DNA from: SIG622 sp045600125
GTDB lineage: Bacteria; Bacillota; Clostridia; Oscillospirales; CAG-382
NCBI GenBank assembly: GCA_045600125.1
Contig: JAZRXH010000119.1
Coordinates: 5,374 to 69,373, forward strand
Direction: 5' to 3'
Length of the DNA: 64,000 nt
In this document: piece after piece, positions 1 through 7,728 of the stretch
How the letters are laid out: each line of letters opens with the position of its first letter
How positions within the stretch are numbered: position 1 is the stretch's first letter
The notes under the pieces: model-generated
The model's database searches: none
What the model saw: only the letters and a program-made list of their open reading frames with translations
Told to the model about the DNA's origin: nothing
Position numbers and translations under genes: made by a program

Positions 1-1
1 G

Positions 2-283
2 AAGAAGATGGGCGAAGCCTCCATCCTCGAAATGTACCTCTCCGCTCTCCCCGAGGTCGTAAAGAATGCCGCCGAGCCTCTGTCCCAGACCGACAAGATC
101 GTTATGTACGGCGACGGCAACTCCACAAAGCTCGTGCGTGACGTCATGGCAAGCACCAATCAGGTCATCGACGGCATCAAGGAGTCTACCGGCCTCGACG
201 TGACCGCTATGCTCAGCGGTGTCATCGGCGGTAAGCTGGCAAATACCAAGACCGAAGAAACTACCCCCGCCGTGGGCGAATAA
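2..283 (+). CDS. Flotillin-like SPFH protein, C-terminal end (5' partial)
   Basis: The frame is open from the window edge, so only the last 93 codons are present and the start lies outside. The visible part reads as the end of a bacterial flotillin (YuaG/FloT type): the stretch PEVVKNAAEPL, then KIVMYGDGNSTKLV, then the IKESTGLD helix and a short acidic tail. Flotillins are membrane-associated scaffolds that organise membrane microdomains; the membrane anchor and SPFH domain would be in the missing part. The tail after residue 80 is low-complexity and acidic. A palindromic repeat block starts about 14 bases after the stop. Family assignment rests on recognition of the C-terminal motif only. 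Confidence 0.78.
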   Translation, partial: KKMGEASILEMYLSALPEVVKNAAEPLSQTDKIVMYGDGNSTKLVRDVMASTNQVIDGIKESTGLDVTAMLSGVIGGKLANTKTEETTPAVGE

Positions 284-296
284 AACGAATTTCATG

Positions 297-690
297 CAGG
301 GGGCTGCTCGCCCCCTGCGACCCCGTCGCCGCCTTTTGAAAAAGGCGGGCGAAAACTTTGAAATGAGGCAAAGCCCTGAAGCGGGCTTTGCCCTGGCTTT
401 TCTCAAATAAAGGGTTATTGCCTACGGTCTGTTGCGGCAGTGCATGCCGCAAGCGCCTCCCTTGGCGCTTGCGACAGCGCTAAAGTTTTCTTCGCAAACT
501 TTCACTCAGAGAAGCTTTGTGCGAAGTGACCATGAGCTTTGCCGCTTTGATATACGGCGGCAAAGCGGGGCAACAGTCGGGCATCTGCATTTCCGATTTA
601 TACGGAGGTGCATTCTCGTATTGCCTGCGGGGCTCCCCGCAAAAAGGCGGGCGAAAACCTTCAAATAGTCAAAGTCCGTTCGGACTTTAA
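297..690. repeat. Composite palindromic repeat block, downstream of the flotillin gene
   Basis: Several modules seen across the window occur here in order: a GGGGGC-loop-GCCCCC head, a CCGCC(T)n/(A)nGGCGG hairpin near 330-352, a perfect 10-bp stem (GGCAAAGCCC, 367-392), the phrase TTGCCTACGGTCTGTTGCGGCA, a TTTGCCGC/GCGGCAAA stem near 540-570, and a second AAAGTCCG/CGGACTTT stem at 671-688. No gene is supported between 284 and 866; the rest of that stretch is unremarkable AT-rich DNA. Confidence 0.8.
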
Positions 691-866
691 CGGGGGGTTG
701 CATAATTCGTATGTGCGAGATATTGCTGAAATCCTGCCGCAGCAATTATGCCGAGTGGATGTGACGGATTTGAGGTTATATCCACTTTTTTATTTACATT
801 AAAATTGTCATTTCTTTCTCACACACCAAAAATTATGATGAACCAATAAAATAGGAGTAAAAAGCT

Positions 867-1088
867 ATGTTTGAAAAAATCAAAGAAAAGCGCGAACGGC
901 AAATGAGAGAAGCCCAAGAGAAATTAGAACAAGAAATCAAATCAGAACGTGAAAGACTAATGGCATTAAGTGAGAAGGAACTTATGGTAGAAACAATAAT
1001 CGAATTAAAAAAGATTACATACGGTTGCAAGGTAATATCGTCTCAGTGCGATGATATTGCGCGCAAAATAGTTGTTTGGAGTAATTAA
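867..1088 (+). CDS. Small charged coiled-coil protein, AT-rich orphan
   Basis: This 73-residue ORF is preceded by a good ribosome binding site (AGGAG about 10 bases upstream of the ATG). Residues 1-40 are almost entirely charged (KEKRERQ, QEKLEQEIKSERER) and should form one helix or coiled coil; the rest holds two cysteines and a short hydrophobic end. I do not recognise a family. The gene and its flanks are much more AT-rich than the neighbouring genes, which suggests recent acquisition. Short coiled-coil proteins of this kind are common in phage and mobile regions of Clostridia, but nothing here proves that origin. It stands alone between repeat blocks. Confidence 0.6.
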   Translation: MFEKIKEKRERQMREAQEKLEQEIKSERERLMALSEKELMVETIIELKKITYGCKVISSQCDDIARKIVVWSN

Positions 1089-1153
1089 TAATTCGATTTC
1101 TATGTACGGAGCACGCATTACGCCTGCTCCGGTTTCTTTATACTTCACCCCTG

Positions 1154-1265
1154 AGTTTGACCGCTTTGCTTTATGGCGGTCAAACGGGATAATACCCGGA
1201 CGTCAGCGCCCCCGATTTTGTCTGCGGTAGGGTCTCGGAGTGGCAGTGGGGTCTCCCCGCCCTGC
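1154..1265. repeat. Palindromic repeat, GTTTGACCGC-type stem
   Basis: A perfect 10-bp inverted repeat (GTTTGACCGC at 1154-1163, GCGGTCAAAC at 1176-1185) is followed by the usual tail of this module (CCGATTTTGTCTGCGG and a GGGGTCTCCCC end). The 357 bases between the coiled-coil gene and mutY hold this repeat and no supported gene. Confidence 0.75.
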
Positions 1266-1446
1266 CTTCGCTCTTGATTTTTTCTGCAATTTGTGGTATG
1301 CTGTTCTGAGAGAATCGAAGACCGCCGATCGACGGGACGCACCGGAGAAAGGAACAGAAAACACTGCTTCCCTTTTCGTCAGATTCTGTCATAATTTGGT
1401 CAAGCGGCGGTCAGGCATCGTTTTAATAAAACAGTCAGGAGATCAT

Positions 1447-2442
1447 ATGCAGGAGCTTGTTCGTCCGCTTTTGGACTGGTACGAAAAAAACGCCCGGATG
1501 CTGCCGTGGCGGCAGGATATCACCCCCTATAAGGTCTGGGTCTCGGAGATCATGCTGCAGCAGACACGGATTGATGCGGCGCTCGGGTACTACACCCGCT
1601 TCATCGAAGCCTTTCCCACCGTGGAGGCTCTGGCAAACGCCGACACCGAGGAGGTGCTGAAGCTCTGGGAGGGGCTCGGTTACTACTCCCGTGCCCGGCA
1701 TATGCAGGAATGCGCACGGAAGATCTGCTCGGAATTCGGCGGCAGCTTTCCCGAAGAGGCCTCCGTGCTCCGCAACCTTCCCGGCATAGGCGACTATACG
1801 GCAGGCGCCGTGGCTTCCATCGCCTTCGATAAGCCGGAGCCCGCCGTGGACGGGAACGTCCTGCGTGTATACGCCCGTCTCTGCCGGTGCGAGGAAAACG
1901 TGGGGGACAATGCCGTGAAAAAAAGAGTCCGTGAGGAGCTCCGTGCTCTGTATCCAAAGGGAGAGTGCGGCGCCTTTTCCGCCGCATGGATGGAGCTGGG
2001 GGAGGTCGTTTGCATCCCCGCTTCTCCCCGCTGTGCCGTCTGCCCGCTGGCGGAGTTCTGCAAGGCGCACGAGGCGCAGAAGGAAACCGACTACCCACGC
2101 CTGCCGCCGAAAAAGCCCCGCCGCATCGAGCACCGGAACGTCCTTCTTCTTTTGTGCGGCGACCGGTGCGCTCTGCAGAAGCGCCCGGAAAAGGGACTGC
2201 TTGCAGGTCTTTGGGAACTTCCCAACAGACTCGACGGCGAGCCGCTTCCCGAAGGTGCCGAGCCATGCGGGGAGGCTGTCCATATATTCAGCCACATCGA
2301 GTGGCACATGAAGGGGTACATCCTGCGCACTGAAAAAGAGCTTCCCGGGTACGTGTGGTTGTCACGGGAAGAACGGCTTCAGAGAGCGCTCCCCAGCGCC
2401 TTCCGGTACTATGTGAACGTTCTGGAAAAGATGGGCTACTGA
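1447..2442 (+). CDS. mutY: A/G-specific adenine DNA glycosylase MutY
   Basis: This base-excision-repair enzyme removes adenine mispaired with 8-oxoguanine or guanine. In the 331-residue protein, residues 30-45 carry the catalytic glutamate motif (SEIMLQQT, E34), a helix-hairpin-helix lies at 108-120 (LPGIGDYTAG), and the catalytic aspartate is D135 in AVDGNV. A C-x6-C-x2-C-x5-C cluster (CIPASPRCAVC...) then binds the [4Fe-4S] centre. The C-terminal third is the NUDIX-like 8-oxoG recognition domain (EKGLLAGLWELP). The frame stays open well upstream, but the ATG at 1447 is chosen because CAGGAG sits about 6 bases before it and MutY homologs begin here. It is flanked by repeat blocks, so it is probably transcribed alone. 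Confidence 0.95.
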   Translation: MQELVRPLLDWYEKNARMLPWRQDITPYKVWVSEIMLQQTRIDAALGYYTRFIEAFPTVEALANADTEEVLKLWEGLGYYSRARHMQECARKICSEFGGSFPEEASVLRNLPGIGDYTAGAVASIAFDKPEPAVDGNVLRVYARLCRCEENVGDNAVKKRVREELRALYPKGECGAFSAAWMELGEVVCIPASPRCAVCPLAEFCKAHEAQKETDYPRLPPKKPRRIEHRNVLLLLCGDRCALQKRPEKGLLAGLWELPNRLDGEPLPEGAEPCGEAVHIFSHIEWHMKGYILRTEKELPGYVWLSREERLQRALPSAFRYYVNVLEKMGY

Positions 2443-2542
2443 TTTTCCACGCCTCAAAGACGATAATCGTATCGACGATCCTCCGTGAAAAATTCACGGG
2501 GGATTTTTGCATAAAGGGACTGCCTGCCGCAAGCGGCGGGGA

Positions 2543-3168
2543 AGCCCCCGCGGGCAACTCGGGACTGTACCACAGACAAAATCGGGAGTGCAGATACCCG
2601 AGTATTGTCCGGCTTTGCCGCCATAAATTCAAACGTCAAAGCTCATGGTCACTTCGCACAAAGTTACTCTGCGTGAAAGTTTTCGAAGAAAACTTTAGCA
2701 TGTCGCAACAGACAGTAGGCACTTACCCTTTAGTCAAGAAAAAACGCAGCCCAAGTCCGTTTGGACTTGGGCTTATTTCAAAGTTTTCGCCCGCCTTTTT
2801 GCGGGGAGGCCCCGCCGCCACTTCGGGACTGCACCGCAGGTGAAATTCGAGAGCGCAGATGCCCGGAACTATCCCCGCTTTGCCGCCATATATTCAAGCG
2901 GCAAAGCTCATGGTCACTTCGCACAAAGTTTCTCTGAGTGAAAGTTTTCGAAGAAAACTTTAGCATGTCGCAACAGACAGTAGGCACTTACCCTTTAGTC
3001 AAGAAAAAACGCAGCCCAAGTCCGTTTGGACTTGGGCTTATTTCAAAGTTTTCGCCCGCCTTTTTCAAAAGGCGGCGACGGGGTATGGGGGCGAGCAGCC
3101 CCCAAAAAGGTTTGCAGGGGGCGAGCAGCCCCCATAAAAAGGTTTGCAGGGGGCGAGCAGCCCCCATA
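2543..3168. repeat. 265-bp composite palindromic repeat, tandemly duplicated
   Basis: Two copies of the same composite lie head to tail with a constant 265-base offset, roughly 2543-2807 and 2808-3072. Matching points are TTTGCCGCC at 2614 and 2879, and the GCCCAAGTCC/GGACTTGGGC stem at 2749-2772 and 3014-3037. The second half of each copy is nearly identical. Copy 2 keeps an intact GCTTTGCCGC/GCGGCAAAGC stem, while copy 1 has a degraded right arm. After the second copy the GGGGGC head is repeated three times (about 3085-3168), ending just before the stop of the minus-strand epimerase gene. Confidence 0.85.
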
Positions 3169-3170
3169 AA

Positions 3171-4010
3171 TCAAAGCACGTTGATATAGTAGCTGAGCTC
3201 GAATCTGTTGTGGGGAGCAAGGAAGTTCATGCAGTACCGGCTGCGGAAGTCGTCATCCGTTCCGACCTTGTCGTCACAGCCGAACCAGGGCTCGATGCAG
3301 CAGAAGGGAGCGCCCACGGGAGACCAGAAGACGCAGTTGGGGAAGCCGGTGAAGGAGACCTCGATGTACTCGCCGTTTTCATCCGCCAGTCTTGCGGCGT
3401 AGAGCTGCTTTTCGGTGAAGAAGAGGGCGTCCTTCTTGAAGGTGTCGGCGGTAATGGTTATGCGGTCATTGCAGGGCACGCTCTCCTCGGGCAGAAGCTT
3501 GGCTTCGAGATTCTTGAAAGAGTAACTGCCCTTATTGCCCATAAGGTGGATCTCGTTGCCGAGCTTTGATACGAAGGCGGGATGCGCACCGAACTGGAAG
3601 GGCATCGTCACGTCGCCCGTGTTTTCAACGCAGAAGGTCACCTTTACGCTGCTGCCGATGAGCTCGTGGCTGATCCGGAAATCAAATTCAAAGGGGTAGA
3701 CCGCACGGGTCACGTCGTCGGATACACGGCGATGAACGATCTTTGTGTCGGTTGCCTCGATGCATTCCATGGGATTGCGGCGCACGAAGCCGTGGATGAT
3801 CAGCTCGTATTCCTTGCCGTCCAGCGTGTACTTGACGTTGTGGAAGCGTCCGGTCACCGGGAAGAGGCAGGGCGAGGTGTTATCCCACCAGGCGGGATCT
3901 GCCTTGAACAGATATTCCCGTCCCGTGGCGTTCTTGACGAGGGAGCGGGGCTCGCCGCCGATGTCGGATACCTCCAGAGTAAGCGTTTCGTTTTTCAGTG
4001 TGTGAAGCAT
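3171..4010 (-). CDS. Aldose 1-epimerase family protein (LacX/GalM-like)
   Basis: Enzymes of this family interconvert alpha and beta anomers of aldoses such as galactose or glucose, or act on hexose phosphates. The 279-residue beta-sandwich protein has H73 in IHGFVR, H143 in the GAHPAF motif and E240 in CIEPWFG, which match the acid/base residues of the family. The GAHPAF and EPW wording is closer to the LacX branch than to classical GalM. An AAAGGA ribosome site lies upstream of the ATG. It is the last gene of a minus-strand run tsaE-dgoK-epimerase (32 bases after dgoK) and faces galK across the operon, which supports a role in galactose use. The exact sugar cannot be read from sequence. Confidence 0.88.
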   Translation of the reverse strand: MLHTLKNETLTLEVSDIGGEPRSLVKNATGREYLFKADPAWWDNTSPCLFPVTGRFHNVKYTLDGKEYELIIHGFVRRNPMECIEATDTKIVHRRVSDDVTRAVYPFEFDFRISHELIGSSVKVTFCVENTGDVTMPFQFGAHPAFVSKLGNEIHLMGNKGSYSFKNLEAKLLPEESVPCNDRITITADTFKKDALFFTEKQLYAARLADENGEYIEVSFTGFPNCVFWSPVGAPFCCIEPWFGCDDKVGTDDDFRSRYCMNFLAPHNRFELSYYINVL

Positions 4011-4042
4011 GGCTTTTTATCCTTTCTTGTCAGAGTTTTATA

Positions 4043-5002
4043 TTACCTTTGCGTAATGATTTCCATCGCCCCGAAGGCGGCGGCGTTGTCGCAAATTTCA
4101 TCTTCGGCGCAGATGCATTCGACGCCGGAGTGCCGCAGAAGAAGGGCAAGCTCGCTTTTCAGCGGCTCGGAGCCTCCCACGATGACGGGGGTGTTTTCGT
4201 TCTTCCGGAAAGCCTTCACCGCCTCCACGTCGCCGCAGAGGATCTCTCCCATGAAGAAGGAGGATGTCTCCGCTTCGGTGGGGTGGAACGTCTTTTCGAG
4301 GAGCCGCACGCCGAAGAGCGCCCGGTTGATCCCGTGCTCCCGGCAGTATTCATAGCCGGATACAAGATATTTTTCGTCGTACTGCGCCGTGAGCGAGAAG
4401 GAGTTTTTCAGAATCGTCCCCTTTGACAGCGCCGAAGCCATCTCGCCGCTCAGCGTCGTGGAGAAGGAGAAGATCGTGTTTTCGTCCCCGTGGATGACCT
4501 TGTTGTGCGAGCCGGGAAGGACGACCGTAACGCCCCCCTTGACGCCAAGCGCCTTCGTGAGCCCGAAGTATTCGCACTCCTCGCCCCGCATGAGATCCAC
4601 GTCACAAAGACCGGACACGTCCCGCACCTTTGAGCTTCTTTTTACCCCGGGAATGAAGCAGAACGGGACAGCGGATATTTCCGGAAGGGACGTGCGGACA
4701 GAAGCCCTTGCAAGGTCTGCTCTCGAGGCGGGTGCCTCTATGTGCGGCACGCAGAAAAGTCCGATCTCCGAGCAGATCATGCCCGAAAAGACTGCCGCTT
4801 CCACGTCTTTTTCGCCGAGCGATGCGCAGCGAAGAAGAGAAGCGATGCCCTCCTTTACCGCTCCGGCAAGAGCGGAGTTGTCGCTGCCCTTCGTGCTTCC
4901 CGCACCGATATTCAACTTTTCGGAAAGTGTGATCGTCCCGTCCTTCACAAGGCGCAGACGGGTGGAGGTCGTGCCTCCGTCTATAAATATAAAAGCTGCC
5001 AT
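4043..5002 (-). CDS. dgoK: 2-dehydro-3-deoxygalactonokinase (DgoK family)
   Basis: This kinase of the DeLey-Doudoroff galactonate route phosphorylates 2-keto-3-deoxygalactonate with ATP. The 319-residue protein starts with the ASKHA phosphate-binding loop FIDGGTTSTR (residues 7-15). It continues with the family's GMICSEIGLFCVPHIEAPA and FIPGVKR segments and ends with the VGGSEPLKSEL and NAAAFGAMEI adenosine-site motifs. Length fits the family. It follows tsaE after a single base and precedes the epimerase by 32 bases, so the three are co-transcribed. DgoA and DgoD partners are not in the window, so the pathway role is inferred from family only. Confidence 0.85.
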   Translation of the reverse strand: MAAFIFIDGGTTSTRLRLVKDGTITLSEKLNIGAGSTKGSDNSALAGAVKEGIASLLRCASLGEKDVEAAVFSGMICSEIGLFCVPHIEAPASRADLARASVRTSLPEISAVPFCFIPGVKRSSKVRDVSGLCDVDLMRGEECEYFGLTKALGVKGGVTVVLPGSHNKVIHGDENTIFSFSTTLSGEMASALSKGTILKNSFSLTAQYDEKYLVSGYEYCREHGINRALFGVRLLEKTFHPTEAETSSFFMGEILCGDVEAVKAFRKNENTPVIVGGSEPLKSELALLLRHSGVECICAEDEICDNAAAFGAMEIITQR

Positions 5003-5003
5003 A

Positions 5004-5429
5004 TTACCCTATTTTCTCTATCGTTATCCTTCGTTCGCTCTCACCGAGCCGTTCAAAGCGCACCTCGTACCGATCATCTGGCAGGTCTTCTTCGATGTTC
5101 TCGCACCATTCGGCGAGGATGACCCCGCCCCGCTCCGCATAGTCGTAGAAGCCGGTGGAATAGAGATCGTCTGCGTCTTTTATACGGTACATATCGAAGT
5201 GGAAAAGGTCGAGCCTTCCTCTGTACTCGTTGACGAGGGCAAAGGTGGGACTGGTGACACGGACGCCGGGACAGAGCACCGAGGCAACGCCCCGCACGAA
5301 GGCGGTCTTTCCCATGCCGAGCGTTCCGAAAAAGGCGACAAAGTCCCCCGAAACAAGGCTCTTTGCAAGCTCGGCGCCGATTTTTTCGGTATCCTCGGGG
5401 CTGTGGCTCGTGTATTCTTTCTTCGGCAT
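5004..5429 (-). CDS. tsaE: tRNA threonylcarbamoyladenosine biosynthesis ATPase TsaE
   Basis: TsaE is the P-loop ATPase that works with TsaB and TsaD in making the t6A37 modification of ANN-decoding tRNAs. The 141-residue protein shows the Walker A motif GTLGMGKTAFVRG (about residues 35-47), SPTFALVNEY, HFDMYRI and LAEWCENIEEDLP, all typical of TsaE. A longer frame exists, but the ATG at 5429 is preceded by AAGGAGG at good spacing and gives the family length. A consensus promoter lies about 50 bases upstream. TsaB/RimI/TsaD, the common neighbours, are absent; instead dgoK follows directly. Confidence 0.94.
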   Translation of the reverse strand: MPKKEYTSHSPEDTEKIGAELAKSLVSGDFVAFFGTLGMGKTAFVRGVASVLCPGVRVTSPTFALVNEYRGRLDLFHFDMYRIKDADDLYSTGFYDYAERGGVILAEWCENIEEDLPDDRYEVRFERLGESERRITIEKIG

Positions 5430-5477
5430 ATCGCCGCCTCCTTCCGCATAATGAAAGCTTTTTGACCATACAGCGTG

Positions 5478-5506
5478 ATTATACACTTTTTCCCGTGCTT
5501 TGTCAA
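5478..5506 (-). promoter_or_regulatory. Sigma-A promoter for tsaE-dgoK-epimerase operon
   Basis: On the minus strand TTGACA (5506-5501) and TATAAT (5483-5478) are separated by exactly 17 bases, a perfect vegetative promoter, with the transcript starting about 40 bases before the tsaE ATG. Confidence 0.85.
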
Positions 5507-5563
5507 GGGCGGGCAGGTACCGCTGCGCAGAAAATCCCCGCCTGCAAGATTTATGAATCCCTC

Positions 5564-5592
5564 TTGCATTTTCCGAAAAAACGTGATACAAT
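5564..5592 (+). promoter_or_regulatory. Promoter for galK
   Basis: TTGCAT (5564-5569), 17 bases, TACAAT (5587-5592). It is divergent from the tsaE promoter, about 110 bases upstream of the galK start. No obvious operator palindrome lies between the two. Confidence 0.75.
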
Positions 5593-5701
5593 AGAGTTGT
5601 AATAATAATTACGTCCATTAAATCAGCCGTCCGCAGGACAACAGAGCCGGATACCGTCTTTTTGTTTTGCGCCCGGCGAATACCGGAGGTCAAAAATCAA
5701 G

Positions 5702-7015
5702 ATGAAACTCACCGAACTCAAGTCCGCCATCCTCGGCGGCAAATACGACAAGGCGTTCGCTTCCCTCTACGGAGCTGACTTCGATAAGGAAGCCACCTAC
5801 GCAAGATACGCCGACGCTGCGGAAAACTTCGAGAAGCTCTACGGCGCAAGGCTCGCTCCCGACGCCGACGTGTGCCTCTTCTCGGTACCCGGCAGAAGCG
5901 AGATCAGCGGAAACCATACCGACCATAACCACGGTAAGGTCGTTGCCGCCGGCATCTCCCTCGACATCATCGCCGTAGCCGCCAAGACCGACGCCGGCGA
6001 GGTCCGTATCAAGTCTGCGGGCTTTGATGAAGACGTAGCCGAGATCGCAAGCTGTGCGACGGTCGTCGAAGCACAGAAGTTCAAGGCAACCGCCATCGTC
6101 CGCGGTATGTGCGACGGCTTTGTAAAGAACGGCTTCAAGGTAGGCGGCTACTGCGCCTACACCACCTCCAATGTGCTCAAGGGCTCGGGACTTTCCTCCT
6201 CGGCAGCCTTCGAGGTCATGGTGGGCAATATCCTCAACCACTTCTATAACGGCGGTTCTATCGACGCCGTAACGATCGCCAAGATCGCCCAGTATTCCGA
6301 AAACGTACACTTCGACAAGCCCTGCGGCCTCATGGATCAGACCGCCTGCGCCGTGGGCAGCTTCGTTGCCATCGACTTCAAGGACACCAGCGCTCCCGTT
6401 GTGGAGAAGCTGGGCTTCGACCTTACAAGGCACGGCTATTCCCTCTGCATCGTCAACACCGGCGGAAACCACGCAGACCTTAACGAGGACTACGCTTCGG
6501 TGCCTGCCGAGATGAAGTCGGTCGCAAAGTACTTCGGCAAGGAATTCCTCCGGGACGTGGACAAGGCGGAGATCCTCGCCAACGTGCCGATCCTGCGCAA
6601 GGCATGCGGCGACAGAGCCGTACTTCGTGCGCTCCACTTCTGCCATGAAAACGAGAGAGTGGCAAAGCTCACCGAGGCTCTCAAAAACGACGATCTCGCC
6701 TCTTTCCTTGCCGGCATCAAGGCTTCCGGTCTCTCCTCGATCACCCATCTTCAGAACACCTACACCACCAAGAACGTAGCGGAGCAGGGCATTTCCCTCG
6801 CCCTTGCCGTTGCCGGTGAAGTCCTTGACACAAAGCCCGGTACGGCATACAGAGTACACGGCGGCGGCTTTGCGGGCACGATCCAGGCATTCGTTCCCGA
6901 TCAGTACGTGGAAGAATTCAACGTCATGATGAAGAGCGTCTTCGGCGAAGACTGCGCCTACGTCCTCAAGGTACGTCCCTACGGTGCGGTCATGCTCGAA
7001 AATCTCGCAAAGTAA
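5702..7015 (+). CDS. galK: Galactokinase (GHMP kinase family)
   Basis: Phosphorylates alpha-D-galactose to galactose 1-phosphate with ATP, the first committed step of the Leloir pathway. The 437-residue protein has the three family signatures: GRSEISGNHTDHN (galactokinase sugar motif, about residues 63-75), the GHMP ATP-binding motif GSGLSSSAAFEV (about 162-173), and HGGGFAGTIQAF near residue 385. CGLMDQ carries the catalytic aspartate. A GGAGGT site lies about 11 bases before the ATG. It is somewhat longer than the E. coli enzyme (about 380 residues), the extra being N-terminal. The divergent operon encodes an aldose epimerase and DgoK, which fits galactose metabolism. GalT and GalE are not in the window. 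Confidence 0.9.
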   Translation: MKLTELKSAILGGKYDKAFASLYGADFDKEATYARYADAAENFEKLYGARLAPDADVCLFSVPGRSEISGNHTDHNHGKVVAAGISLDIIAVAAKTDAGEVRIKSAGFDEDVAEIASCATVVEAQKFKATAIVRGMCDGFVKNGFKVGGYCAYTTSNVLKGSGLSSSAAFEVMVGNILNHFYNGGSIDAVTIAKIAQYSENVHFDKPCGLMDQTACAVGSFVAIDFKDTSAPVVEKLGFDLTRHGYSLCIVNTGGNHADLNEDYASVPAEMKSVAKYFGKEFLRDVDKAEILANVPILRKACGDRAVLRALHFCHENERVAKLTEALKNDDLASFLAGIKASGLSSITHLQNTYTTKNVAEQGISLALAVAGEVLDTKPGTAYRVHGGGFAGTIQAFVPDQYVEEFNVMMKSVFGEDCAYVLKVRPYGAVMLENLAK

Positions 7016-7035
7016 GCGGGATACCGGGATATCCG

Positions 7036-7476
7036 ATGAAATACACGGTCGATCGCAAAAGCGGCTCCGGTACAGGGAAGCGTCCGAAGGGCAAAAACAG
7101 CCCGGAAAGCCGTAAAAAGGTGCTCGCTCTTGCCTTGTGGGGGCTTGCCGCCCTGACGCTGTACCTCGTATTCTCGAAACACTTTGCCGTTACCACGGTG
7201 CAGGTCATGGAGGTGCTCGTCCTCGGCTCGCTTCTTCTCTACGGCGCTGTCCTCATCACCGTTTCGGGGCTCCGGAAGGAACCGGAAGGCGGCAAAGCAG
7301 GGGATAAAGCCGAACGGAAGGAAAAGGAAGAAAAGCTGGCAAGGCTCGAAAAGCTGTCCAAAGGGCTCATCATTTTCGTGATCCCGCTGCTCTTCCTTCT
7401 GATCTTCGACTTTCTTCTGTCCACATGGCAGATGTTCGGCTCCGGCGTCCTCGGCTTCGGGAAGCCGAAACGGTAA
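7036..7476 (+). CDS. Hypothetical membrane protein downstream of galK
   Basis: The 146-residue protein has a basic N-terminus (about 28 residues rich in K, R, G and S), two hydrophobic segments at about 30-48 and 57-78, a strongly charged middle (KAERKEKEEKLARLEKL) that should be helical, and a third hydrophobic segment at about 108-128. I recognise no family. It starts 20 bases after the galK stop, so it is probably read from the galK promoter, but nothing in the sequence ties it to galactose use. Confidence 0.65.
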   Translation: MKYTVDRKSGSGTGKRPKGKNSPESRKKVLALALWGLAALTLYLVFSKHFAVTTVQVMEVLVLGSLLLYGAVLITVSGLRKEPEGGKAGDKAERKEKEEKLARLEKLSKGLIIFVIPLLFLLIFDFLLSTWQMFGSGVLGFGKPKR

Positions 7477-7485
7477 CAAAACGAG

Positions 7486-7530
7486 ATAAGCAGGATTTCC
7501 CCCGCCGGAAGGTGGGGGAATTTTGCTTAT
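7486..7530. terminator. Stem-loop after the galK operon
   Basis: Outer arms ATAAGCA (7486-7492) and TGCTTAT (7524-7530) enclose a C-rich/G-rich inner stem. There is no clean U-tract, so it may be a weak terminator or an RNA-stabilising hairpin. Confidence 0.45.
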
Positions 7531-7728
7531 CGAAAGAAGCAGCTTCCGTGCCCTTTGCCGCTTCTCCCGTGCCGCTGTCCTTGACAGTTTGCGCCGAGTA
7601 TGATATGATATCTTCCGCAAGCATGCTGTCCGGCTGACGTTTTCCTCTTTGCGGCAGTCTTGCACCAAAGAGTCTGCCGATACGTATTTATAGTTGTATA
7701 TGATCTTCCCAAAGCGAAAGGAGCCCCC

